From Rhodospirillaceae bacterium CCH5-H10 (GTDB taxonomy: Bacteria; Pseudomonadota; Alphaproteobacteria; Reyranellales; Reyranellaceae): a DNA stretch of 7,898 bases. This document shows, piece after piece, positions 1 through 5,725 of this stretch. The notes under the pieces are model-generated. The model was not told where the DNA came from. It did not search any database and saw only the letters and a list, made by a program, of their open reading frames with translations. The position numbers and the translations under genes were made by a program. How positions within the stretch are numbered: position 1 is the first letter of the stretch; each line of letters opens with the position of its first letter. The stretch is taken from NCBI GenBank assembly GCA_001557035.1, contig LSKJ01000430.1, positions 1 through 7,898 on the forward strand, read 5' to 3'.

Positions 1-18
1 GTGTAACACATTCCCCCC

Positions 19-1080
19 ATGGCTTCATCTTTCCTGCGGGCCCTCGGCCTGATGAGCGGCACCTCGGTCGACGGCGTCGACGTGGCGCTGATCGAGACCG
101 ATGGCGAGCGCGTGGCCTCGTTCGGCCCGACCCTGACTCTGCCGTATCCCGACGAGGCCCGTCGCACCATCCGTGCGGCGTTCGGCGCGACCGCCGAATC
201 GGACGCGACGCAGCGGGCCGAACGGCTGGTCACCGAGCTGCATGTCGAGGCGGTGCGCGCCTGGGCCGCCGAGAGCGGCATCGCGGCGGACACGCTCGAC
301 CTCGTGGGCTTCCATGGCCAGACGATCACCCATCAGCCGGACCGCGGCTTCACCTGGCAGCTCGGCGACGGCGCGGCGCTCGCGCAAGCGCTGGGCGTGC
401 GGGTCGTGAACGACCTGCGGTCGGCCGACGTGGCGGCCGGCGGGCAGGGCGCGCCGCTGGTGCCGATCTATCACGCGGCCCTCGCCGCCGATGTTCACCA
501 CGGCGGCGTCGGCAACGTCACCTGGATCGGCACCGACGGCTCGCTGCTCGCCTTCGACACGGGACCCGGCAACGCTCCGATCGACGACTGGTGCGCCCGC
601 CGCGCCGGCCAGCGCTACGACAAGGACGGCGCGCTGGCGGCAGCCGGAAAGATCGATCGTGGCCGCGTGCTGCGCTTTGCCGAACACCGCTTCTTCGCGA
701 AGGTGCCACCCAAGTCGCTCGACCGCGGTGACTTCAACGATGGCTGGGCCGATGGGCTGAGTGTCGTCGACGGTGCCGCCACGCTGACGCGCGGTACCGC
801 CCGCGCCATTGCACTGGCGGCACGGCACTTTCCCGAACCGGTATCGCAATGGGTGATCTGCGGCGGCGGTGCGCGCAATCCGACGTTGCTGCGTGCAATC
901 GCCGAAGAGACGAGCGGCAAAGTCGTCACGGCGGCGGATCTCGGATGGGACGGCGATGCGCTGGAAGCGCAGGCTTTCGCGTTCCTCGCGGTGCGTTCGC
1001 TGCGAGGCCTGCCGTTGACGTTTCCCGGAACCACCGGCGCGCCGCGTCCGATGACGGGCGGCCGGCTCAGCGAGCCCTGA
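19..1080 (+). CDS. anmK: Anhydro-N-acetylmuramic acid kinase AnmK
   Basis: AnmK phosphorylates and opens 1,6-anhydro-MurNAc to MurNAc-6-phosphate, a cytoplasmic step in recycling peptidoglycan fragments. The 353-residue product has the family signatures in order: GLMSGTSVDGVDVAL (10-24, ATP-site loop), GFHGQTITH (97-105), GGQGAPLVPIYHAAL (141-155), FDTGPGN (179-185) with D180 as the presumed catalytic Asp (E. coli Asp182), KDGALAAAGKID (202-213), PPKSLDRGDF (230-239) and CGGGARNP (281-288). It is slightly short (E. coli 369 aa). Most of the difference I can place is a gap of about seven residues before the usual NxGGxxN strand, which here reads HHGGVGN (160-166). I chose the ATG at 19 because it puts MSGTS at the normal distance from the N-terminus, but I see no Shine-Dalgarno in the 18 bases before it. 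The gene converges with the next one, with a single base between the stop codons. Confidence 0.95.
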   Translation: MASSFLRALGLMSGTSVDGVDVALIETDGERVASFGPTLTLPYPDEARRTIRAAFGATAESDATQRAERLVTELHVEAVRAWAAESGIAADTLDLVGFHGQTITHQPDRGFTWQLGDGAALAQALGVRVVNDLRSADVAAGGQGAPLVPIYHAALAADVHHGGVGNVTWIGTDGSLLAFDTGPGNAPIDDWCARRAGQRYDKDGALAAAGKIDRGRVLRFAEHRFFAKVPPKSLDRGDFNDGWADGLSVVDGAATLTRGTARAIALAARHFPEPVSQWVICGGGARNPTLLRAIAEETSGKVVTAADLGWDGDALEAQAFAFLAVRSLRGLPLTFPGTTGAPRPMTGGRLSEP

Positions 1081-1081
1081 C

Positions 1082-1756
1082 TTAGGGCTCCTTGTTGCTG
1101 GTCGCGCGGCCCGGCGGATTGAGCAGGCTCTTGGCGACGTACTTGTCGACATCGACGGCGAGCTTGTCGAGCGAGTCGTGGAAGAAGTGGTTGGCGCCCT
1201 TGATGGTGCGCGACTCGACCGTGATGCCCTTCTGCAGCGACAGCCGCGCCACGAGCTTCTGGATGTCCGCCTGCGGCACGACCTCGTCCTTTTCCGCGCC
1301 GACGATCAGGCCGGACGAGGGGCAGGGGGCGAGGAACGCGAAGTCGTAGGAGTTGGCCGGCGGGGCCACCGAAACGAAGCAGTCGATCTCGGGGCGGCGC
1401 ATCAGCAGTTGCATGCCGATCCACGCACCGAACGAATAGCCGGCGATCCAGCATGACTTGGCGTCGGCATTCATGCCCTGCAGCCAGTCGAGCGCGGCCG
1501 CGGCATCGGACAGTTCGCCCATGCCGTTGTCGAAGCGTCCCTGGCTGCGGCCGACGCCGCGCGTGTTGAAGCGCAGCACGGAGAAGCCGCGATTCACGAA
1601 GACGTGGAACAGCGAGAAGACGACCTTGTGATTCATCGTCCCGCCATACTGCGGGTGCGGATGCAGGATCAGCGCGATCGGCGCGCGTTCTTCCTTGCTC
1701 TGGTGATAGCGACCCTCGAGGCGACCTTCGGGGCCGGTGAACATCACGTCAGGCAT
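1082..1756 (-). CDS. Alpha/beta hydrolase, COG2945-like
   Basis: The 224-residue product is a small cytoplasmic serine hydrolase with no signal peptide or membrane segment. The HPHPQYGG stretch (32-39) is the oxyanion-hole region typical of COG2945 proteins. The nucleophile elbow is GYSFGAW (106-112, Ser108), and the other triad candidates are Asp157 (AEKDEVV) and His190 (GANHFFH). FNTRGVGRSQG (63-73) is also typical of this group. The substrate is unknown; members are annotated only as predicted esterases or peptidases. The ATG at 1754-1756 is preceded by GGAG five bases upstream, which supports the start. The gene is divergent from iscR across a 240-base region. From memory, related hydrolase genes recur beside iron-sulfur assembly loci (suf operons) in Alphaproteobacteria, so a link to cluster assembly or its stress response is possible but unproven. 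Confidence 0.9.
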   Translation of the reverse strand: MPDVMFTGPEGRLEGRYHQSKEERAPIALILHPHPQYGGTMNHKVVFSLFHVFVNRGFSVLRFNTRGVGRSQGRFDNGMGELSDAAAALDWLQGMNADAKSCWIAGYSFGAWIGMQLLMRRPEIDCFVSVAPPANSYDFAFLAPCPSSGLIVGAEKDEVVPQADIQKLVARLSLQKGITVESRTIKGANHFFHDSLDKLAVDVDKYVAKSLLNPPGRATSNKEP

Positions 1757-1830
1757 CGAGACTCCGGTTCCTCACCCTGATCGACACTCCGGTCGTAACC
1801 GATCTGGCGGTTGTTTCGTGGGGATTCTCT

Positions 1831-1862
1831 ATACTTGACCAATGCGCTGGGATTAATTAAAT
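1831..1862 (+). promoter_or_regulatory. Candidate isc operon promoter with partial IscR site
   Basis: A -35-like TTGACC (1835-1840) is followed after 16 bases by TTAAAT (1857-1862), a 4/6 match to the -10 consensus. The -35 lies within ATACTTGACC (1831-1840), which matches 9 of 10 positions of the left arm of the E. coli type 1 IscR motif as I remember it (ATASYYGACT). Taken as a 25-mer (1831-1855), 17 of 25 positions match, but the right half is weak (4 of 10). IscR sitting over the -35 would fit autorepression by the cluster-loaded form, as in E. coli. An alternative -10 is TATACT (1830-1835), though it has no convincing -35. The transcription start cannot be fixed from sequence alone. Confidence 0.5.
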
Positions 1863-1884
1863 CCGAGCGACGCAGTTGGTTTTT

Positions 1885-1983
1885 GCCCAGAGCCCCTGTC
1901 TGGGGCGCTGGCATATCGTAGTAACGCCTTGGTTTTCAAGAACTTTAGGCGTTTCCGTAGCGAAGACCGGCCGATTCCGGCCG
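1885..1983 (+). promoter_or_regulatory. Structured iscR leader with three hairpins
   Basis: If transcription begins near 1870, the iscR leader is about 125 bases and can form three consecutive hairpins. Hairpin 1 (1885-1912) has a GCCCC/GGGGC core with a TGTCT loop, extended by AG/CT and GCC/GGC around a mismatch and a bulge. Hairpin 2 pairs AACGCCT (1923-1929) with AGGCGTT (1947-1953), with a small inner stem. Hairpin 3 pairs CGGCCG (1968-1973) with CGGCCG (1978-1983) around an ATTC loop, and ends one base before the Shine-Dalgarno. None is followed by a T-run, so none looks like an intrinsic terminator. I do not recognise a known riboswitch class. Some of the pairing may be chance in GC-rich DNA. 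Confidence 0.35.
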
Positions 1984-1984
1984 T

Positions 1985-1991
1985 GAGGAGG
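1985..1991 (+). promoter_or_regulatory. Shine-Dalgarno fixing the GTG start of iscR
   Basis: GAGGAGG lies five bases before the GTG at 1997, from which the protein starts MKLSTKGRYA, exactly where IscR/Rrf2 proteins begin. An ATG at 1992 directly abuts the Shine-Dalgarno and reads ATG CTG TGA. It is out of frame and too close to be a normal start. Confidence 0.8.
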
Positions 1992-1996
1992 ATGCT

Positions 1997-2470
1997 GTGA
2001 AGCTCAGCACCAAGGGACGTTACGCCGTCATGGCGATGGTCGATCTGGCCCGGCACGCGCAGGCGAAGCCTGTTTCCCTGTCGGACATCGCTACCCGCCA
2101 GGAAATCTCGCTCTCGTATCTCGAGCAGCTTTTTGCCCGCCTGCGCCGTGCCGGCCTGGTCAAGAGCGTACGCGGTCCCGGTGGCGGGTATCGCCTGGCC
2201 CGGGGCTCTGCCGATACCCGCGTGTCGGAAATCATTCTCGCGGTCGACGAGCCGATCAGCGCCACCCGCTGCACCGAAATGGGCGCCACCGGGTGCCGCG
2301 CGGATCGCAGCAAGTGCCTGACGCATGACCTGTGGGAAGAACTCGGCAACCAGATTCACCTGTTTTTGAGTTCCGTCACCCTGCTCGACGTGCTGGAGCG
2401 CAGGCTTGCGTCCCGCTTGCTCGAGGCGCCGTCGGCCGCCAATTCCGACACGATGGCAGCGGCCAGCTAG
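1997..2470 (+). CDS. iscR: Iron-sulfur sensing regulator IscR (Rrf2 family)
   Basis: IscR binds a [2Fe-2S] cluster and, when loaded, represses the isc operon through type 1 sites; the apo form can act at type 2 sites. The 157-residue product has an N-terminal winged helix with SLSDIATRQEISLSYLEQLFARLRRAGLVKSVRGPGGGY (27-65), very close to the E. coli protein and including Glu43, the residue that discriminates site types there. Cluster ligands are Cys92, Cys100 and Cys107, with His110 in the CLTH motif. Their spacing (C-X7-C-X6-C-X2-H) is longer than the E. coli spacing (C-X5-C-X5-C-X2-H). The helix after CLTHDLWEELGNQIHLFL is the usual dimerisation segment, and the Ala/Ser-rich tail is not conserved. 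The GTG start is fixed by a strong Shine-Dalgarno. As first gene of the operon it probably represses its own promoter, and possibly an internal operator at 3562-3586. Confidence 0.96.
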   Translation: MKLSTKGRYAVMAMVDLARHAQAKPVSLSDIATRQEISLSYLEQLFARLRRAGLVKSVRGPGGGYRLARGSADTRVSEIILAVDEPISATRCTEMGATGCRADRSKCLTHDLWEELGNQIHLFLSSVTLLDVLERRLASRLLEAPSAANSDTMAAAS

Positions 2471-2489
2471 TCCGCAGATCTACTGCCTC

Positions 2490-3620
2490 ATGCCCGCGCC
2501 CGCCTATCTGGATCACAACGCCACGAGCCCCCTGAGGCCGGTGGCGTTCGACGCCATGGCCGAGGCGTTGCGGGCAGGCGGAAATCCGTCGTCGGTCCAC
2601 GGAGCAGGGCGCAAGGCCCGGGCGTTCGTCGACAAGGCGCGCCGGCAGGTGGCTGCCCTCGTGGGCGCCCGGCCGGGCGATACGATCTTCACGTCGGGTG
2701 CGACCGAAGCCAACAATCTCGCCGTCGTGGGCAGTGGACGCCGGCGGATCCTGGTGACCGCTGTCGAGCATGACAGCGTGCGTCGCGCCGCCCCGCAGGC
2801 TGAGGTCCTCCCCGTAGATGGCGAGGGCGTGCTCGATCTGGCGGCGCTGGAAGCCGCCCTCGCGGCATCGGCGGAGCCGGCCCTGGTAGCCGTGATGCTG
2901 GCCAACAACGAAACCGGCGTCCTGCAGCCGATCGGCGACGTGGTGCGGATCGCTCGCGCCGCGGGCGCGCTGGTCCATTGCGATGCCGTCCAGGGCGTTG
3001 GCAAGGTGCCGGTCGATTTCCAGGCACTGGGCGTCGACTATCTCAGCCTCTCTGCCCACAAGTTCGGCGGCCCCGCGGGCGTCGGTGCGCTGATCGTGCG
3101 CAGCGGCGCGCGGCTGTCTGCGGATCGTCTGGGCGGCGGTCAGGAAGCCAATCGTCGTGCCGGCACCGAGAATGTCGGCGGCATTGCGGGATTCGGTGCG
3201 GCGGCGGCCGAGGCCATGACGCCGCTCGACGTGACGGGACTGCGGGATGAGCTTGAAGTTGTCATCGCCAAGATCGCTCCGCTCGTGCGGTTCTATGGCG
3301 CCAGGGCAATGCGCCTGGGTACGACGAGCTGTTTCGCGATGCCCGGTGTGAGCGCCGAAACGCAGGTCATGGCGCTGGATCTTGCCGGTGTCTGCATCAG
3401 CGCGGGGGCGGCTTGCTCTTCCGGCAAGGTGCAGCGGTCGCCGGTTCTGGCGGCGATGGGCGTGCCGGCCGAAGAAGCGGCGTCGGCCATTCGCGTGAGC
3501 CTGGGATGGAACAGCCAGCGGGCGGATATCGAACGCTTGATCGAGGCATGGCAGAACCTATATATCCGAGTAAGAAAGTCGGATATTTCCCACACCCACT
3601 CTAGGGCCAGGGCAGCGTAG
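2490..3620 (+). CDS. NifS/Spl1-type cysteine desulfurase, second paralogue
   Basis: This 376-residue PLP enzyme should remove sulfur from L-cysteine as an enzyme persulfide, giving alanine. Visible features are YLDHNATSPL (6-15), FTSGATEANN (67-76), His94 (VEHDSV), NNETGVLQP (139-147), Asp165 and Gln168 (HCDAVQG), the PLP lysine Lys191 (SAHKFGGP) and the sulfur-accepting Cys309 in ISAGAACSSGKVQRSP. The last is a group I mobile loop, so the enzyme looks active. It is clearly diverged from the IscS next door and lacks the SPLWEMAQ...SIEW tail that docks IscU, ending instead in a polar, basic stretch. I start it at ATG 2490, 19 bases after the iscR stop. An in-frame TTG at 2406 would add 28 unlikely residues overlapping iscR. 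No good Shine-Dalgarno precedes 2490, which suggests coupling to iscR translation. The last codons contain an IscR-like operator. Rickettsiales carry a similar tandem pair (Spl1 then IscS). Confidence 0.92.
   Translation: MPAPAYLDHNATSPLRPVAFDAMAEALRAGGNPSSVHGAGRKARAFVDKARRQVAALVGARPGDTIFTSGATEANNLAVVGSGRRRILVTAVEHDSVRRAAPQAEVLPVDGEGVLDLAALEAALAASAEPALVAVMLANNETGVLQPIGDVVRIARAAGALVHCDAVQGVGKVPVDFQALGVDYLSLSAHKFGGPAGVGALIVRSGARLSADRLGGGQEANRRAGTENVGGIAGFGAAAAEAMTPLDVTGLRDELEVVIAKIAPLVRFYGARAMRLGTTSCFAMPGVSAETQVMALDLAGVCISAGAACSSGKVQRSPVLAAMGVPAEEAASAIRVSLGWNSQRADIERLIEAWQNLYIRVRKSDISHTHSRARAA
3537..3564 (+). promoter_or_regulatory. Possible internal promoter before iscS
   Basis: TTGATC (3537-3542) and TATATA (3559-3564), 16 bases apart, each match four of six consensus positions. 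They lie in an AT-rich patch at the 3' end of the upstream desulfurase gene, unusual in this GC-rich window. The -10 runs into the palindromic IscR-like site, so a bound repressor would cover the start region. This is a weak prediction on its own, made more plausible by the operator. Confidence 0.35.
3562..3586 (+). promoter_or_regulatory. Palindromic IscR type 1-like operator upstream of iscS
   Basis: ATATCCGAGT (3562-3571) and AGTCGGATAT (3577-3586) form an inverted repeat with perfect 8-bp outer arms, one mismatch, and a five-base centre AAGAA. Against the E. coli type 1 IscR motif as I remember it (left arm ATASYYGACT, centre RWWWY, right arm AGTCRRSTAT), 20 of 25 positions match. The iscR gene in the same operon has a nearly unchanged recognition helix, so the same site type is expected. 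The site lies within the final codons of the NifS-like gene, 52 bases before the iscS ATG. Confidence 0.6.
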
Positions 3621-3638
3621 GAGTTTCGAGGGGTTAGC

Positions 3639-4877
3639 ATGACAGCCATTACCCAAATCCGGCGCAACGACCAGCCGATCTACCTGGACTACCAGGCGAC
3701 CACGCCGCTGGACCCCCGTGTCCTCGAGGCGATGATGCCGTATTTTACCCACAAGTTCGGCAATTCGGGTTCGCGCAGCCACGCCTATGGCTGGGAGGCC
3801 GAGGAGGGGACGGAGAAGGCGCGCGCGCAGGTCGCGAAGTTGATCGGCGCTGACGAGAAGGAAGTCATCTTCACGTCGGGCGCCACCGAGTCGAACAACC
3901 TCGCCATCCGCGGCGTGGCCGAGTTCTACAAGGACCGGAAGAACCACATCATCACGACGGTGACGGAGCACAAGTGCGTGCTCGATACCTGTCGCCACCT
4001 CGAACAGCAGGGCTTCGAGGTCACCTACCTGCCGGTCCGTCAGGACGGTCTTCTGGATCTCGACGTGCTGCGCGCGGCGATCACCGACAAGACGGTGCTG
4101 GTCTCGGTCATGGCCGTGAACAACGAGATCGGCGTCATCCAGCCGCTGGCCGAGATCGGCAGGATCTGCCGGGAGAAGAAGGTCTTCTTCCACACCGATG
4201 CGGCCCAGGCCGCGGGCAAGATCCCGCTCGACGTCGAGGCGCTGAACGTCGACCTGATGAGCATCTCGGGTCACAAGATCTACGGGCCCAAGGGCATCGG
4301 TGCGCTCTACGTCCGCCGCAAGCCGCGCGTGCGCCTCGTGCCGATGATCGTCGGCGGCGGGCAGGAGCGCGGCTTCCGGTCCGGCACCCTGCCGACGCCG
4401 CTCTGCGTCGGCCTGGGCGAGGCGGCCGAAATCTGCATGAAGGAAATGGACGCCGAGGCCAAGCGGCTCAAGAAGCTGCAGGAGCGGATGCTGAACGGTC
4501 TGCGCGCCAAGCTGACGGACATCGTGGTCAACGGCGACCTCGAGCAGCGCATCCCGGGCAACCTCAACATCAGCTTCGCGTATGTGGAAGGTGAATCGCT
4601 GATGATGGGGATCAAGAACCTCGCGGTCTCGTCGGGGTCGGCCTGCACCTCCGCCTCGCTCGAGCCCAGCTATGTGCTGCGGGCGCTCGGTGTCGAGGAG
4701 GAAATGGCCCACACCTCGCTGCGCATCGGCCTCGGTCGTTTCACGACGGAACACGAGATCGATACCGCGGTCGACGAACTCGTGCGCCACGTCACAAAGC
4801 TGCGCGAAATGAGCCCTCTCTGGGAAATGGCCCAGGAAGGAATCGATCTCAAGTCCATCGAGTGGGCCGCCCACTAG
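3639..4877 (+). CDS. iscS: Cysteine desulfurase IscS
   Basis: IscS is the housekeeping group I desulfurase, a PLP homodimer that passes persulfide sulfur to IscU and to tRNA-thiolation and other acceptors. The 412-residue product aligns along its whole length with E. coli IscS (404 aa). It has [14 protein letters not shown] (15-28), [10 protein letters not shown] (78-87), His111 (TEHKCVLD), Asp187 and Gln190 ([10 protein letters not shown]), the PLP lysine Lys213 ([10 protein letters not shown]), the substrate-binding GFRSGT (245-250), and catalytic Cys336 in [17 protein letters not shown]. The C-terminus [21 protein letters not shown] matches the IscU-docking tail of E. coli. GAGGGG five bases before the ATG supports the start. 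It begins 18 bases after the NifS-like stop and is followed by iscU after 31 bases. An IscR-like palindrome lies just upstream. Confidence 0.97.
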   Translation: MTAITQIRRNDQPIYLDYQATTPLDPRVLEAMMPYFTHKFGNSGSRSHAYGWEAEEGTEKARAQVAKLIGADEKEVIFTSGATESNNLAIRGVAEFYKDRKNHIITTVTEHKCVLDTCRHLEQQGFEVTYLPVRQDGLLDLDVLRAAITDKTVLVSVMAVNNEIGVIQPLAEIGRICREKKVFFHTDAAQAAGKIPLDVEALNVDLMSISGHKIYGPKGIGALYVRRKPRVRLVPMIVGGGQERGFRSGTLPTPLCVGLGEAAEICMKEMDAEAKRLKKLQERMLNGLRAKLTDIVVNGDLEQRIPGNLNISFAYVEGESLMMGIKNLAVSSGSACTSASLEPSYVLRALGVEEEMAHTSLRIGLGRFTTEHEIDTAVDELVRHVTKLREMSPLWEMAQEGIDLKSIEWAAH

Positions 4878-4908
4878 GGGTGCCGCTTCAAGGTTCGAGG
4901 AGAGTGTC

Positions 4909-5301
4909 ATGGCCTACAGCGAAAAGCTGATCGATCACTACGAGAATCCCCGCAACATCGGCTCGCTCGACAAGGCGGCTGACGACGTCGGCACCGGCCT
5001 GGTCGGTGCCCCGGCTTGCGGCGACGTGATGAAGCTGCAGATCAAGGTCGGCGCCGACGGGCTGATCGAGGACGCGAAGTTCAAGACCTTCGGCTGCGGC
5101 TCGGCGATCGCCTCCAGCTCGCTCGTCACCGAGTGGGTCAAGGGCAAGACGATCGACGAGGCCGAAGCCATCAAGAACACCGACATCGCGCGCCATCTTG
5201 CGCTGCCGCCGGTGAAGATCCACTGCTCCGTCCTTGCCGAGGATGCGATCAAGGCGGCCATCGCCGACTATCGCGCCAAGGCCACCAAGAAGGCCGAGTA
5301 G
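4909..5301 (+). CDS. iscU: Iron-sulfur cluster scaffold IscU
   Basis: IscU is the scaffold on which sulfur from IscS and iron are assembled into a [2Fe-2S] cluster, later passed on with help from HscA and HscB. The 130-residue product shows the three conserved cysteines Cys37 (GAPACGDVMKLQI), Cys63 (TFGCGSAIASSS) and Cys106 (KIHCSVLAEDA). It also has the stabilising Asp39 and His105, and the HscA-recognition motif LPPVK (99-103). The length is that of standalone IscU (about 128 aa), without NifU extra domains. A lysine-rich tail (AKATKKAE) follows the fold. GAGGAGAG (4897-4904) gives a strong ribosome binding site. Confidence 0.98.
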   Translation: MAYSEKLIDHYENPRNIGSLDKAADDVGTGLVGAPACGDVMKLQIKVGADGLIEDAKFKTFGCGSAIASSSLVTEWVKGKTIDEAEAIKNTDIARHLALPPVKIHCSVLAEDAIKAAIADYRAKATKKAE

Positions 5302-5309
5302 CTCACTTC

Positions 5310-5313
5310 GGAG
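5310..5313 (+). promoter_or_regulatory. Shine-Dalgarno deciding the iscA start
   Basis: GGAG lies seven bases before the ATG at 5321. An in-frame ATG at 5234 would overlap iscU by 68 bases and add 29 Arg/Pro-rich residues unlike any IscA, so it is rejected. The ATG at 5396 matches the usual IscA N-terminus but has no convincing Shine-Dalgarno. Confidence 0.6.
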
Positions 5314-5320
5314 CCAGCGT

Positions 5321-5716
5321 ATGACCACGACCACCGAGACACCGAAGCCAGCCGCGCCCGCCGCGCCGCGCCCGCGCCGTCCCCGTCCGCAGCTCATGAC
5401 GGTGACGCCGCTTGCCGCCGAGCGCGTGAAGGGGCTGATCGAGGGGCGTGGCAAGCCGACCGCGGGCATCCGCATCGGCGTGCGCACCAAGGGCTGCTCG
5501 GGCTTGAGCTACACGCTGGAGTTCGCCGACAAGCAGGAGCCGATGGACGAGGTCATCGAGGCCGGGGGCATCAAGCTTCTGGTCGACCCGAAGGCCTCGC
5601 TCTTCCTGATCGGGACCGAGATGGATTACGAGGAAGAGAAGCTGAAGTCGGGCTTCGTCTTCAAGAACCCGAACGAGAAGGGCCGCTGCGGCTGCGGCGA
5701 ATCCTTCCACGTCTGA
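5321..5716 (+). CDS. iscA: A-type iron-sulfur carrier IscA
   Basis: IscA receives clusters (or iron) and delivers them to target proteins, notably during [4Fe-4S] maturation. The 131-residue product contains the HesB/IscA fold from about residue 27: MTVTPLAAERVKGLI, GIRIGVRTKGCSGLSYTLEF (49-68) with Cys59, and the C-terminal GRCGCGESFHV with Cys123 and Cys125, which gives the three family cysteines. The first 25 residues are an extra Thr/Pro/Ala/Arg-rich, probably disordered extension; E. coli IscA has 107 residues. If translation instead begins at Met26 (5396), the protein is about 106 residues and of standard size. It follows iscU by 19 bases and precedes hscB by 9 bases. Its place between iscU and hscB favours IscA over the similar SufA and ErpA. 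Confidence 0.95.
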   Translation: MTTTTETPKPAAPAAPRPRRPRPQLMTVTPLAAERVKGLIEGRGKPTAGIRIGVRTKGCSGLSYTLEFADKQEPMDEVIEAGGIKLLVDPKASLFLIGTEMDYEEEKLKSGFVFKNPNEKGRCGCGESFHV

Positions 5717-5725
5717 AGACCCGTC

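Noticed and set aside
1..18. GTGT-A-ACAC inverted repeat at the left edge as an operator for anmK
   Set aside because: Only four-base arms at the window edge, too short to support without upstream sequence.
25..1152. 375-codon open frame on the minus strand opposite anmK
   Set aside because: Opposite an intact conserved anmK and running into the hydrolase gene; composition is typical of an antisense artefact.
1885..1912. Intrinsic terminator between the hydrolase and iscR
   Set aside because: The hairpin is GC-rich, but no T-run follows it on either strand; the T-run at 1880-1884 precedes the stem on the + strand. The genes on either side are also divergent, so no terminator is needed.
1992..2000. 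Two-codon leader peptide ATG CTG TGA overlapping the iscR start
   Set aside because: The ATG touches the Shine-Dalgarno with no spacer, so initiation there is unlikely; probably chance.
1853..2359. 168-codon minus-strand frame covering the iscR leader and coding region
   Set aside because: Antisense to iscR, no recognisable domain, and skewed composition.
2406..2489. Longer N-terminus for the NifS-like enzyme from an upstream TTG
   Set aside because: It would overlap iscR and add Arg/Pro-rich residues; homologues start just before the YLDHNAT motif, which fits ATG 2490.
3558..4910. 450-codon open frame on the minus strand opposite iscS
   Set aside because: Shadow of the high-GC coding strand: low-complexity Arg/Asp/Gly/His-rich product with no recognisable domain, wholly antisense to a full-length conserved iscS.
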